Below, one piece after another: positions 1 through 12,520 of a DNA stretch of 64,000 nt; within the stretch, counting starts at the first letter, position 1; the number at the start of each line of letters is the position of its first letter. The stretch is from positions 9,610,001 through 9,674,000 of the forward strand of contig CP141145.1 of NCBI GenBank assembly GCA_035235625.1. The letters are read 5' to 3'. A model generated the notes under the pieces. It was not told the DNA's origin. It did no database searches and worked only from the letters and a program-made list of their open reading frames with translations. The DNA comes from Saururus chinensis (lineage: Eukaryota; Streptophyta; Magnoliopsida; Piperales; Saururaceae). Made by a program: the position numbers and the translations under genes.

Positions 1-263
1 AACTTTAATTTTGCCAGTGGGGCCCACAAGGGGTCCCGCCAAACCCTAATTTTCGGAAAATTAGTGAAAAATTATAAAAATCCCAAAAATTCAAGTTTGA
101 CCCAAACCACTTAAAACCAATAATTGTAAAGTTGGTTTTGATTGAAACCATAAGAAATCCCATTTATTTTTTAAACCACCGAATAAATTAGAAAACGCTT
201 TAACCACGCAACCACCGATAAATAATCATTAAAATAAACCGGTTTAGGATTAGGGATCTTATA
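1..263 (-). mobile_element. Ty3/gypsy-type LTR, terminal fragment
   Basis: On the minus strand this matches the first ~260 bp of the solo LTR at 35390 (about 78% by eye), including the GGGTTTGGCGGGACCCC stretch. The LTR terminus falls at about 263, where copia gag sequence resumes without a gap in sense. I infer a reverse-oriented gypsy element whose 5' LTR end is seen here, inserted into the copia element; the rest lies left of the window. It is a fossil fragment. Confidence 0.75.
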
Positions 264-3200
264 GCCATGTCCATCATTGCTGATGATCTGAACACACTGG
301 AGAACCCAATCTCTGAGGGAGTCCAAGTGTCTACAGTATTGAACAACCTTCCCAAATCTTGGGAGAGTGTGGTGGTCTATCTAAATATGAGTGATCGGAA
401 GATCACAATAGAGGCTCTGACTGCCGCGCTAAGGCTTGAGTAAGAAAGGAGGAACCATGTGAAGGCTTCTGGGGGTGCTGCTACTGCCAATCTGGCACAG
501 AACTCTGGTGGAGGCAAGAAGGGTGGACAGGGACCTAGTCTCTCTAACAAGAAAGCTTTCAAGAAGAAGGGGAAGAAGCTTCATAACAAGGGCACTGAAA
601 AAGGGAATGACAAACCTAAAGGTGCTTGCTTCAAGTGTGGCCAGATGGGTCACTTCAAGGTTAACTGTCCCCAAAAAGATGACCATTCAAGCAACTACAA
701 CAAGGGCAAGAGCAAGGAGATTGTGTGTGTTGTCTCTGAAGTGATGATTGTTGACATCAAGGAAAAGACTTGGTGGTTGGACTCAGGAGTTACAGTGCAT
801 GTATCTCACTCCAGGGGAACCAAGGGAGAGATGATCAACCTGATGCAGAATAAAGTCTTCATGGGCAACAACACATACTGCAAGGTGGAGGCCATGGGGA
901 ACTACAAGATTCCCCTGAAGGATGGGTCTACTTAGTCTTGACTGATGTACTCTTTGCTCCCTCCATCAGGAGGAACCTAATTTCATACCTGTTCTGACGA
1001 AGAAGGGGTTTAAGATTAGGTTCAAGAGGAGTAAGGCTACTGTGGGCAAGGGTAGGACTATGTTATTTACTGCTTCTTTAGTTGATGGCTTATATTGCGT
1101 ATATGTAATGAACTCTTCTGAATCTAATGAAATAAGTGCTTCTGAGTATATTATAATGTATGTGGATGATACCCTGCTGTGGCATATGTGTTTGTGTCAC
1201 ATGAATGTAGATAAGCTACATAAGATGTCGAACGCTAGGTTGTTACCCAAAATATCGAAAGGCCTTCGTGTGTGTGAGGATTGCTTATCGGGAAAGATGA
1301 GCAGGCAATCCTTCCAAAAGGGACAAAGGGCAAATGAACTCTTAGGGGTGGTGCATTCTGATATTTGTGGACCCCTGAATGTTCATACCCACAGAGGGAT
1401 GAAGTATTTCATTACATTCATAGATGACTATTCAAAATATGGGTACATGTATTTAATAAATAAGAAGTCTGATGCCTTAGATAAATTCAAGGAATTTAAA
1501 GCTGAGGTAAAGACTCAGTTAGGCAGGAAAGCAAAAATCCTGAAGACTGACAGGGGTTGCGAGTACACCTCTAACCTATTTAAAGACTATTGTACTGATT
1601 AGGAAATAGTTCATCAATGCACCCTACCGTACACTCGACATCAAAATGGAGTGGTAGAAAGGCATAATAGGATGCTTATAGACATGGTTAGGTCCATGTT
1701 GAATCACTCTGAGTTAGGAACCAACTTCTGGGGTAAGGCTTTAGACACCACCGTGTACATCCTAAATCATGTACAAAGTTAGTTCAACGGACACCTTATG
1801 AGTTATGGACGGGTTGATGTTCAACTTAGGGCACCTTAGAGTGTGGGGATTTAGGGTACACATAAAGGTGCCATACCAGCATAGGTCAAAGCTAGGCCCC
1901 AAGACCATAAAGTGCAACTTTATTGGTTATTGTGACCACTCTAAAGGGTACCGATTCATCGTCCACCACACGGATGGGATAGTGGGGGTAATAGAGTCTA
2001 GAGACACTTATTTCTTAGAGAAGAATTAAACCCTAGAATACCTAACAAAAGAGTTAATTTATTCGAGGTGGTTAAAGAGGCCAGTCCTAACACTTCCCCA
2101 GAGGAAGTAATTAGATCAAATCAAAACCAAACCGAACTTGAACCTAGGGCATTGAGGGAAAGAAGACCTTCAACAATGTTGAGGGACTTTTATACAATGC
2201 TAGGTGAGAATAACGTCATATTAGATGAACCCATTCTAGATGACCTGATTACCCTTGAGCAAGCTTTAAGTCTTCCAAACTCTCAAGAATGGCAGGTTGC
2301 TATTCAGGAAAAGATGAACTCTATCCTAAAGAACAATATCTGGGAGATAGTGGATTCACCTAAAGGGTGGAAGCCTATTGAGAGTAAATGGATCTTCAAA
2401 AAGAAGCTTAAGGCTGATGGGTATATAGATAAGTATAAGGCGAGATTAGTGGCCAAGGGGTTCACCCAAGTGTATGCAATGGACTTTAAAGAAACATACT
2501 CACCGGTGTCAAGATTTGACTTGATTAGATGTCTCTTAGCGTATGTTGCTTACTATGATTTAGAGCTACACCAGATGGACGTAAAGACTGGCTTCCTAAA
2601 TGGAGATTTAGAAGAGGAAATTTACATGGAACAACCTGAGGGTTTCATAGTTCCTGGAGAGGAACACAAGGTGTGCAAGCTCATAAAATCATTGTACGGC
2701 CTAAAACAATTTCCAAAACAATGACACTTCAATTTTCAGAAGGTAATTAGTGAGTATGGGTTCATAATGAACGAACACGATCATTGTGTTTATACCTTCC
2801 AGGATGAGGCTAGGTATATGATGTTGTCATTATATGTAGACGACATACTCTTGATGGGGAATGACCTAAGTATGATAGTCAGTTTAAAGGAATGGCTCAA
2901 AACCCAGTTTGAGATGAAAAAAATGGGGGAGGCATCCTACATCCTCAGGATGAAAATTGACAGAGATAGAAAGGCTAGGAAGCTTAGTATATCTCAAGAG
3001 TATACATAGAGAGCATTCTTAAATGCTTCAATGTCATTGGTTGGAAAACCATTGAGTCCCCTATTTACAAGGGTACGGTGTTGTCTAAGAGTATGGATCC
3101 TCTGACTGAGGTAGACCGACTCCGGATGGAGTCAGTTCTATATGCATAGGCTATTGGCAGCTTGATGTATGTCATGACCTATACATAGCTTGATATGAGT

Positions 3201-3841
3201 TTTGTGGTAATCTTATTAAGCTGTTACCAAGCAGACCTTCGTCTTCAGCACTAACAAGCGGTGAAGAGGGTATTTCGGTACCTATTAGGGTCTAAGAGTT
3301 TAAAACTCACCTAAGCGAAAAGTCTGTCATTGGCTAGATATAGTGCTTCAGACTATGCGGGGGATCTAGATGACAGGAAATTCACTGCCAGATTTGTTTT
3401 CATGTTTGGAGGCAGGGCTATATCGTGGGCTAGCAAGAAACAGAAGAGTGTTTCTAAGTCTACGATGGAAGCTGAGTTTTATGCATGCAGTATTGCAACT
3501 TCCCATGCAGTATGGATAAAGGAGTTTCTCGCAAAATTGAGGCTAGAAGGCTAGACTGATGCTCTTGTCCAGATGTATTGTGATAATCTGGCTAAAGTGT
3601 TGATACTTAAGAATGGGGAGATCAGAGTCAAGGGTAAGCACATTGAGGTGCATTACTATTACATCTTCGACATGCTACAGAGGGGAAAAATGATTGTGAG
3701 TAATCTACCTATTACTGAGATGTTGGCAGATCCGTTCACTATGGCCTTAACAACGGATCTATTTTCTAAGCACGCTCATAGCATTGGTCTTCTACAGGAC
3801 TAGCGCAAGTCGCTATTGGACCATATGAGCCCTTCACCCAT

Positions 3842-3850
3842 AGTGGGGGA
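3842..3850 (+). other. Polypurine tract of the copia element
   Basis: AGTGGGGGA directly abuts the TG start of the 3' LTR at 3851, as expected for the plus-strand primer site of reverse transcription. Confidence 0.7.
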
Positions 3851-4831
3851 TGTTGGACCATGGTATGGGCTCAAGCCCTGTTTAGTCCAACATTGTCGTG
3901 GTGCGGGTGAGGCAGTACGGGCCACGGGGTCCAAGGGTGGTGGGGGCAGTCGCGCCAACCCCACATGTGCCTTCGTTACACTAATTCGATTGGGACCCGC
4001 TGACGTCACACACACACTAGGCATTCGACTAGGTTGTGCATTAACACGTTATGGGGCCCATACGCACGAATTATGTGTTGAGGGTGAGACCCGTAGTTAG
4101 CGAGGGGTCAACCCTGTCGCAGGTTTGGCTGTGTGCATGGGGTCCAGGTCTCTACGGGCTCTGAGAGACAGAGCCCACTCCTATTGTGTATGAACCTCAA
4201 TAGAAACCGGAAGAAATGAGCAAGGAAGCTCATTTAGGATTGACCACTTATAGGCCCGCCTAAAGGAGGAAAGGAGAGAGTATTTAAGGGAGAGAAAGAG
4301 AGGAGGAAGCCCTTAGATTGGGCCGCCCCACTCCTCTCCTCCTCTCTTCCCAATTGCCCCCCCCCCCTATTTCGTTTGGCTTGCACAAAGAAGGGAGAAT
4401 CCCTGCTGCTGGCCGCCCCTCATCTCCCCTCTCCTTGGTCTCTTTGGCGGGCTGAAAGAAGGAGAAAACTCTCCTCCTTTGTTGGAACGTGGAGGCTGAT
4501 TCAAGGGCGGGTTCTTGTTGTGATTTTCTTCAAGCCAAGCATTGGTTTGTGAGGGATCTGCACATATAGGTAATCTCCTTTCCATTGGCTTGTTTTTCTT
4601 GAGATTGGTATGTGCGGGCTGATCTCTTGGAGGGTGTGCAAGGGCTGGACAACCCAGGTCAGTACACTATTGATCCGATTTGGTGTTCTTAATTATATGA
4701 TCTATTTGATTGGATATGTTTATTGCACATTGATTTGGGTTTTATGCATGATTATTGTAGTTTAATCATAAAGATCGGTTTTTTGATTGGTGTGCCACCC
4801 CCATCCCACCGTGCTTCCGCTGGTCCAACCA
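3851..4831 (+). repeat. 3' LTR of the copia element
   Basis: The LTR begins TGTTGGACCA and ends TGGTCCAACCA, so its ends are short inverted repeats, and it follows a polypurine tract. It is about 981 bp. A TATA-like TATTTAA lies near 4281, consistent with the LTR promoter. The target-site duplication cannot be checked because the 5' end is missing. Confidence 0.75.
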
Positions 4832-5429
4832 CTGTTCATAACTTACAATTGCAACTAGTGAATTATAAGAAAATGTATTACAAGAAAATTTAACAACCCG
4901 TGTTACTGAACATAATAAAAAATAGTGCTATATTGGTATGATACTTGCCCTGGGAATGTTTTTATGTTGATCCAATATGTTGAGTGTTTTGCTTATACAA
5001 CAAAATAAAAGAATCATGTTTTGGGAAGATTGAATGAGTGATTTTAGAGAGTTATGGCAATTCATTTTATGACTAGCGTACAACATTAAGCTCGTATTTT
5101 CAAGAGGATGCTATCAAATTATGTTTTTAAGTTTTCCAAGAACCCTGGTTGTTTTAAAAATCAGTATCCAATGGTTTTGGGAAATGAGGTCACATTTCAC
5201 AATTTACCATAAGTAAAACTACAAAACTATGAGTCTCCATGTTTGAACCATTAATTGTGTATTTTAGAGTTCAAAAAATCATAATTCAAAGGAAACTTAG
5301 CCGTTATGCTCTCTCTTTATGAGATTATATCCAGAACATCAGTTAAACCCAAGGTTGCCAATCTCTCATGCACCGTCCCAGTTTACAACCCCAGAGACAA
5401 CACTTAACTGATGAAAACATAATTAAAGA
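4832..5429. other. Intergenic DNA, nothing recognised
   Basis: AT-rich sequence between the copia LTR end and the putative PHO2 poly(A) region. I see no long open frame, repeat or RNA gene. Confidence 0.5.
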
Positions 5430-5997
5430 GAGAATTCCCACTTACATATTTATTGCCTTCGTAAATTTACAAGTTATTGAATGTTACATCATGTAACCGT
5501 CCACAATATCATCCTGTGTACAACTCAGTGTTGTGCACCTCTATCTGACGAGGACGATACAGAGCTCTTTGGTGAACTGTCTTTCATTTCACTGCCACCT
5601 GAGCACTGAAGTTACGAGGGATTGAAGGATGCACGCTCCCCCTTGCAACAACAATTTCTATATTTACCACGCATGCCAACAAATGCGCAAACAGCATATC
5701 AGCATGCTTAATCACAACATAGAAATAATTAATTTGTAATCCAATACACGTATACAAACTACTACAATTCCAAGCAAGTACCATATACACACACAATACA
5801 GATTAAATGTTGATAAGTCTTCCTGAGACATTCACAAAAACCACACAAGCCAGTTCTTTTGAAATTACATTTAGAAACAAAATGAACATCATAAGAACCA
5901 CACCCAGTACACGTCCGGACATTTTGGCAATGAAAGTGTCAATCTTCATTTACATGTTACTAACCCAGCTCAAATATTCTTCGTCAATTTAATCAAC
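5430..5997 (-). other. PHO2: Putative PHO2 3' UTR
   Basis: This follows the TAA stop at 5998-6000. The first minus-strand AATAAA hexamer after the stop is at 5454-5449, so cleavage is expected about 20 nt beyond, near 5430. The extent is inferred from the hexamer only; a 3' UTR intron or alternative poly(A) site cannot be excluded. Confidence 0.5.
5449..5454 (-). terminator. Candidate PHO2 polyadenylation signal
   Basis: A canonical AATAAA on the minus strand about 545 nt after the PHO2 stop codon, in AT-rich sequence. Plant poly(A) signals are loose, so this is a candidate only. Confidence 0.4.
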
Positions 5998-8900
5998 TTA
6001 ACCAGTAAACTGATGGCAGTCAATTCCTTTCAAAGTGAAAGCTGATACAAGCCTAGGGAAAAGCTTAGCAAGCATGATCTTGAAACCAGTGGAACTGTTC
6101 AGGGCATCCCCTTTCACTTGATTTCCATTTAAAGCACAACCAACAGGGGCCCCGTTCATGTACGCCTTGCAAGCCGAAAGAAATGAGTGCGAGCAATGAG
6201 CAAAATGTTCCTCCACAAGTGCCTCAAAATGCTGTCTCATTCAGAAACGCATAACAGAATAAGTGACATAAGTATCATCATAAAGTTGTTCATAGAAGTT
6301 TTATAGGTAAGCATAAGGAGCTACAACCAAGATGGAAAGTTAATCCCAGATCATCATGAAACACAATCACTAACTTCGAGAGTTGACTACAAAATCAACA
6401 AAAAACGAAGGCAAAGTTCAAAAAAGAATTCCGTCCGCGATGACAAAAAGAAGAAAATAACTGATAAGTAAAGTTTAAGTTTAATAGTAGTAAATGGAAA
6501 ACAACGATGGTTATGCTCAAAGTATTATGGAGGCCTAGATTATATAATTTTGACAGAATTGTACAGGCAATACATTTTGAAACTAACATCCTTGTACGTC
6601 ACAGGGCATCTCGCACTTTTCTACTGATTGCTATTAAAATAGAGGTCAATTCTTCCCAAACTGACATGCAATCAGAGTCAAAGGTTTTAAATTGAATAGC
6701 AGAAGCAGCGATCCATATAGTGTATGTGCCTTCCCCAAGTGTGTTCATGTGCAAATGGTGCACTGCACATGTGGTGCAGAGTTCGTGTTATAGATATAAA
6801 TGTTAGCTCCTTCACTAACAGCTTAAGCTTATACGAGAAGCAGTTAACTTACATTTTCAAGGTCATTTGGATTCTCAAGAAATTAGTAGCATACCTTTGG
6901 TGGCTTCTGAAGCAGGTACAACATAGATTTGCAAGAAAGAAGAAAAGCATTCTCATTATAAGCAGTTGAATTCCTATCCCCTTCCACTCCTCCAATATGT
7001 TTATCATACCCAGCCTCATTAAAGTAGGGCTTTTCATTCAGCACAAGTGCCTGGAGAGAAAGCAGAACTTGAAGAACAGTGGAATTCTCTGGATTCCACA
7101 CCTCGCTGCCAGAGCCTGTCCAAGTGTTGAGAAGGCTGAGACAAACCTTTCCTGACTCATACAAATTTGGATTTAACCGAAGCCCACCAGAGTAATAATG
7201 CACCATCTGCAGAGAGTTTAAACCAAAATCTGGATTACTTCACTATATCCAATCTATCTCTACTAAAAAGAATCCCTATCCAATTATATGACAAACTTGA
7301 AAATAAATTTAAACTTTCACAATGATCACAAAACTGAAACACTCATTTGACATATTTTTCAACACAAAAATTTCGGTTTTAACAAGTGCCAATTTTATTA
7401 GATTTGGTGCATGGTTTGTCCATCTATTTTTGCAGGTTCTTGGATAAGCAAAACAGAGAAGTCCTTTATACGAAAAGACATGCAAAAATGTACCATAAAT
7501 TTGTACGAAAACCACTGTAGTTTAATCACTAGTAACTTCAGTAACCAAAGAGCACACAGTCAGAAATCAATGCAACTTTTCAAGGTGAGTTAACTCTAGG
7601 AAAGGTGAAGCCTTTCCTGAGACCATAAAATGCAACTTTTAGGTAAACCCCCAAGCAAAAGCCCTTGTTCCAAGATCGACTGAAATGCACCATGGAGGGT
7701 AAATTTATAAACATAAGTATACTTACAGGAGGCTCATTTGGATAGTCTGGAGGAAAGGTGATATCAAAGAAAAAGAGCCCATCATGATAAGGGGTTCCAG
7801 GAGCACCAACTATAGCTGCCCTCATTAGATCCATCCTTTCCTCAGAAACTCTTACAAAAATACTATCTGTAACATTTGGATGATAAATACCGAGTTTAGA
7901 ACTAGATAAAATTTTTATTTAAAAATACTGCTCAGCACCCATACTAGAATAACTAGAAAATGCAAAGAGACTACAAATATGAATTATCAAAAATGAAAAA
8001 TAAGATAAAGCCATTATGCGAACTACTTGGATGTACACGATTGCTTTTAATGAATTTGTGTTGTAGACAGTCTCTCCAAATGGTGCATGGCTTAACGCAA
8101 AGACAACATAAAGACCATGTTGAAGAGATTTGAATAACAATTGGAAGATCCTAGGAAGCATGGACATGCCAAAAGTATCCATATCATACCCGTGTCCGCA
8201 TTGGATTCAGCTGCATGTGTCCTACTCCTACCTTTCATATCAAACACCAACTATAAATTACTTCATCAAATATTCTCTAAGGTAAACATAACTTGAAGTG
8301 TGCTCAAATGATCAAGTAGAACTGTTACAAACGTATATAACACACTTTGTGGAATAACTCTGCCTGAAAAAATGGGGCATTTGTAACTACATTTCAGAAA
8401 TATAGCTACATATTTCATTCTAATTAAGATTTTAATACAAGAACTAACCTAAAATATATAAAAATAATATTTTTAATATATGTGCCCCCCAGTACAAAAT
8501 TGCCATATTGCTGTACCCATGTCCTGTATCCGCATTCGTGCTTCCTTGAGAAGATCTCAATATGGAGAAATCTTAGGTGTAAAATTTTTCTGAATGATCC
8601 CGGTCCTTCCTTCATATTCATATTCTGATCTAAAAGTTCACTTCAACCAACCAGATCAAAACAAAAGCATCCGCACAAACAAGGACAAAACCAGGATCTC
8701 ATCCCATGGGGGGGCAATCGGCATTTGGTTACTGGTTCGGGAAGAAGATGGAGGGTGAAGGAAATTGGAGAAGTAGGGCATATAATAAAAAAAATGAAGA
8801 AAATCGGTAGGCCATGCGCCCCCCCCCCCCAGTTTCACAATGTAGTTCCGTCCATGCACACAAAAGCATTTCGCATTCCAGGCTTCCACTATATTCACAT

Positions 8901-11900
8901 CCCCCATGTTGGGCTTAGTATAAACGAAAGAGACTTTAAAGATGTCAACTTACAAACAACCAACTAGAAAATGTGTATTAACTAAAGATGTTATGACTGG
9001 ACATCTCCTTGTTTGGCAACCGAATTGAGAACAATAACATTATCACAGATAAAGCTACAATAGCTAATGTAGTAAGCAATTAAATGATAATAGAAGAAAT
9101 GAAGAACAACTCAAGAATTCATTACAACAGAAAACAAAACATATACAGAAAAAGAGAGAACAAACTAACCAGGAAGATTTTCCTCCAGGATGCTCCACTC
9201 GTGGCGCACCTTCCTCAGCCAAACTCTCTTCACCTGCAAATCAAAAAAGCAAATATAGCCCTTTTTTTACAGAAGTGCAAGTCATCAACCCTAAGACAAG
9301 GAAATCCTTCTTACCTGGGACATTACCAACTCCTTGCACTTATTCTTAGCAAAATGATGATCAGAGAAATCAAAAATTGTATCAAATTGCTTGAATTTTC
9401 CTGATTTCATAATACCATCTTCAGTGCCAAGCTCCAACTTTTCTCTACTATCATCCTCTGGCGGATTCGAATTTGATAGTTTCACCAGCTCTAAGTCATC
9501 TCCGACAAATGATATTTGATCATAGGGAAGAGAGCTTTTACTAGGATTACTTAAACGAGTGGTCTTAGTAAAGCCTTGTGTCAGCGTGGAACTACAGGAG
9601 CCAAACAGACTGGAAGCGATGCTCCTAAAATATCCAAAAGCTACTCGAGGAAGAGATAGTGCAGTAGTTTCCCACAGATCTTTATGACAGTAAGCACCAA
9701 AACCGCTGACCTCTTCCTCCTGCACATCTTAATGAAGAAAAAATTAACACTTAACACACATGCGCGCGCGCGCGCACACACACACACAAAAGAGAGGGGA
9801 GTCTTCACATTTTCCATCTTAGGACATGTCTGCTTAGGTTGGTTAAGCATTTCTCCAGATGCAAAGTCCTCAATATTTTCTGCATCAACTTCGGAAGCTG
9901 AAACCTGATCTTCAAATCTATCAATACCAACTATCTCGGATGGGTTAACCTGGTACAAAAAACAAAAATATGACAAAGATATAGCATATTTTCTTCCATC
10001 TTTTGAGGTGATAACCCAGCTTCCAAATATGGGTGGTGCATGGGTACTACAAAATAAGTATGTCTTACTGTACAAATTTAACATCTGTTAACAAAGTGAA
10101 TATTAGGCTCAAAAAGTTTAGACTATTTTACTCTTATTATACCAGACCACTAAACAATTAGACAAAACAAATAAAAGATATGCAAATAGTGTGAACAACT
10201 TCAAAAATTAGGTTCTGACCTAAAAAGGTTCTAGCCAATTGGCCAAATGTTTGGAACCTTATGCAAGAAATGGCATGGATTGAGATAGCATAAAACTATG
10301 ACAAATATATATATATATAGATAAATAGATATATATATAATGAAAAGTTTGTACGGTCCAGGGTCACACACATCAGCCTGTCTGGGCATGATGAGTAGTC
10401 GGATCAAGATTCGACCACAGTGGAGGCAGAAAACCAATCAGCCTTATGAGTAATGTCTGTCTGCCGATGATGCCCTGGCTAATGCTGACGCGCATGAACC
10501 CGGACTCATCCAAATGGGAATATATATATATATATAACAAAGTAACATTTTAGAAAAACATGACAGTATGCTAAGTTAAGCCTACAGTTAGTAATCATTT
10601 AAATAACCAAAGAGCAAGAAGATAATCTAATGAACAGATAATGAAATAAAGAATACAGCCATCAAGTATTAGATTACACACCTTGGAACTGAAGCCACTT
10701 GCCCATTTGACCTGAACCCCTCCATCAGGACGACCAGTGACAATGCCAATACAAGACAAATAGGCACTGGAATATTTCTCTGAATCAGTTCCCTTATGCA
10801 TGTTTTTCTCTCCCACTAGAAAACATGAACCAATATTCGTGTTGGATAACTTTGTATCTCCGTCAAGTTGTGTTTCCCCAAGAACAACATCACCAACAGA
10901 AAATGAATACTCTGGATGCTCAACCAATTCATAAGCACTCAGAGTCTCCTCCTCTGTATGTTCTTTGAAATTGGCTTCCATCCATTTAACTCGCACAGTT
11001 TGTTCCTTTGCATCCGCACCTCTCACAAACCCCACACGTTGGAACATTACATCATTTGAATCATCAGATGTTCCTTTCTGTATTACAAACTGTCCAGGCC
11101 AAAAGTCATTGTCACCAACATTCTTTACTGGAGTCAGTGCTTGGGAATCTAAGTGAAAAGAAAAGCTACCATCCTGCCAAATGACATCAACTTCTGTCTT
11201 TACCTTTGAGATTACATATATCTTATCACTTATAGAATTCTTCCAGTGCAGCATTGCAGTTGGTCCCTGTGGAAGGGCATTCACTAACATGTTATCTTCA
11301 GCAAGCACCTGATCATGCTGAGGACCATTAGCAGGAAAAAAGCACCAATCTCCGAGCTGCCAATTAGAATAAGAAAAGCATGACAACAATGTCAAATTTG
11401 TTGGACTTTGTAAAGTAGGGGGAGTAGGCATTTTGTGGTCGTAACCACCAAGTGCAGAAGTAATCCAATTCACGTACACAGATCCAACTTTAACATGACA
11501 GACAACTCCTTCACGAGTTTCCTTCCATGGTCCACAGGCAAACAAATTTGAACGCTTAAGAGAGACCCGCTGACCTGGATAAAATGGATATTGTGCATCT
11601 TCAAGCACGCTTGAAAATACAGGCTCAAGTAGAATGGGATCGTCTGCTTTTATCTCACACTTGATGCCATCATCAAAGAGCACCGTGATATGATCTATTA
11701 CATTAACCACTTTTCCAAGCCATGGCCCATAAACCACATAGTCACCCAATGCAAAAGATCTGATCCTCATAAGCTTCTTACTACTCACATCCTTCACTTG
11801 TTCACCAGAGAGTGACTCTAAGTCTACAGTTATATCCACATCAACAATTTGACCCCTTTGCCCATAGGGATCCACTGAGGAGCACACAATGTCACCATGA

Positions 11901-12076
11901 GCAAACCCTCTTTCAAATGCAAGAAAATCATCGATCTTCCCAATACTCTCCTCTAAACTGGAAAGGATGCTTTGAGCATGGCCCCCGTATGTAGATTCCA
12001 GTTCATATTGATCCCCCGCACTGTTGCTTGTGTCACTGTAGCTATCCCAATCAGAGTCACTTAATATGTTTGTCAT
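5998..12076 (-). CDS. PHO2: PHO2 / UBC24, ubiquitin-conjugating E2 enzyme (7 coding exons)
   Basis: Coding exons (minus): 12076-10682, 9949-9809, 9719-9315, 9233-9170, 7866-7727, 7206-6895 and 6231-5998. All introns are GT-AG and the joined frame is open for about 896 residues, close to the 907 of Arabidopsis PHO2. The N-terminus (MTNILSDSDWDS, then SLEESIGKIDDFLAFERGF) and the KOW/SH3-like repeats of exon 12076-10682 are typical of this large E2 family. The UBC core spans about residues 650-820: GAPGTPYHDGLFFFD, then ESGKVCLSLLNTW, whose Cys (about 737) is the thioester site. In known plants PHO2 acts at endomembranes to ubiquitinate PHO1 and PHT1-pathway phosphate transporters. The start is the first Met of the conserved N-terminus, 10 nt after a 3' splice site. 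The miR399 sites upstream separate it from UBC23. No damage is visible, so the gene looks functional. Confidence 0.95.
8200..9160. other. Body of PHO2 intron 6, nothing recognised
   Basis: Most of the 1303-bp intron 9169-7867. It contains a poly-C run at 8819-8830 and AT-rich patches. No element with clear ends or a coding domain was recognised. Confidence 0.4.
9761..9788. repeat. (GC)n(AC)n microsatellite in an 89-nt PHO2 intron
   Basis: An alternating purine-pyrimidine run, a GC block followed by an AC block, fills about a third of the intron 9808-9720. It lies on the 5' splice side when read on the minus strand. Confidence 0.9.
10306..10344. repeat. AT/TAGA-rich microsatellite
   Basis: Tandem AT dinucleotides with interspersed TAGATA units inside PHO2 intron 10681-9950. 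Confidence 0.7.
10345..10516. repeat. Unclassified insertion-like segment in a PHO2 intron
   Basis: A more GC-rich block bounded on both sides by (AT)n runs inside intron 10681-9950. It shares the 14-mer CATGAACCCGGACT with 14990-15003. It could be a SINE-like insertion, but I could not define A and B boxes or a target duplication. Confidence 0.3.
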
Positions 12077-12217
12077 TTGAAATACCTATGTGAAATCATT
12101 ATTCAGTAATAAAATTCATTAACTAAACTCTAAGAAAATAAATAAAAATATCAGAAACAATTGTCTTCTCATCTTACGATTGAAGCGTGTGAGTCCACCA
12201 CAACAGTATATAGTATG

Positions 12218-12262
12218 TCAAATAGAAACCTCCAGAATAAAGCCACAAGTTGCAATATACAT
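12218..12262 (-). CDS. uORF, 14 codons, in the PHO2 5' UTR
   Basis: ATG at 12262, TGA at 12220-12218, in the same exon as the miR399 sites but downstream of the array. Short and with no recognised conserved peptide. Whether it is translated is unknown. Confidence 0.3.
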   Translation of the reverse strand: MYIATCGFILEVSI

Positions 12263-12373
12263 ATATTGTATCTGGAATCAAGAGAAGTGCTCAAGACTAA
12301 GCCTTCCACCAGCAGAAAATGGAGATGTGATTCGAATTAAGTGATGTCCAGCAGACGTGCTCTTTATAGAACT

Positions 12374-12394
12374 TCACAAGGGAGATTTTGCCAG
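12374..12394 (-). promoter_or_regulatory. Decayed miR399 target site (unit 1)
   Basis: Read on the plus strand this matches the miR399 sequence at about 16 of 21 positions, with the core GGAGATTT kept. It is in phase with the ~50-nt array. Function is doubtful. Confidence 0.4.
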
Positions 12395-12419
12395 TAAATG
12401 CAAGGAACTTCGATGCTTC

Positions 12420-12440
12420 TTCCAACAGATATTTCAAGTA
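12420..12440 (-). promoter_or_regulatory. Relic of a miR399 target site (unit 2)
   Basis: Only about half the positions match miR399, but it sits 46 nt from unit 1 and 44 nt from unit 3, which is where the array predicts a unit. Probably non-functional. Confidence 0.2.
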
Positions 12441-12463
12441 GAAGCAATTGTTTCAGATAAATT

Positions 12464-12484
12464 TGCCAAAGGAGATTTGCCCTA
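12464..12484 (-). promoter_or_regulatory. miR399 target site (unit 3, near perfect)
   Basis: The plus strand reads TGCCAAAGGAGATTTGCCC followed by TA, identical to the miR399 core, so the minus-strand PHO2 transcript is complementary to miR399. In known plants such sites drive miR399-guided cleavage and repression of PHO2 under phosphate starvation. Confidence 0.93.
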
Positions 12485-12520
12485 ATAAAGCCAAAGTTCA
12501 ATTTTTTATTTTTATTTTTT

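Larger units (their letters stand above)
264..4831 (+). mobile_element. Broken Ty1/copia retrotransposon, 5' part cut off
   Basis: Parts in order are gag from 264 with a CCHC zinc knuckle at about 627-668 (CFKCGQMGHF), aspartic protease near 770-930 (WWLDSG), integrase at about 1180-1960 (GVVHSDICGPL, then FIDDYSKYGY), reverse transcriptase at about 2360-3010 (KARLVAKGFTQ, LYVDDILL) and RNase H at about 3330-3800 (SKSTMEAEF). A polypurine tract and 3' LTR follow. The integrase-before-RT order is diagnostic of Ty1/copia; the lineage within copia is not assigned. It is a fossil with roughly ten breaks. Its 5' portion is separated by the gypsy LTR at 1-263, so no LTR pair exists here for dating. 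Confidence 0.93.

Noticed and set aside
5584-5992. Small frames in the PHO2 3' UTR
   Set aside because: Short, unconserved, and within the expected untranslated region.
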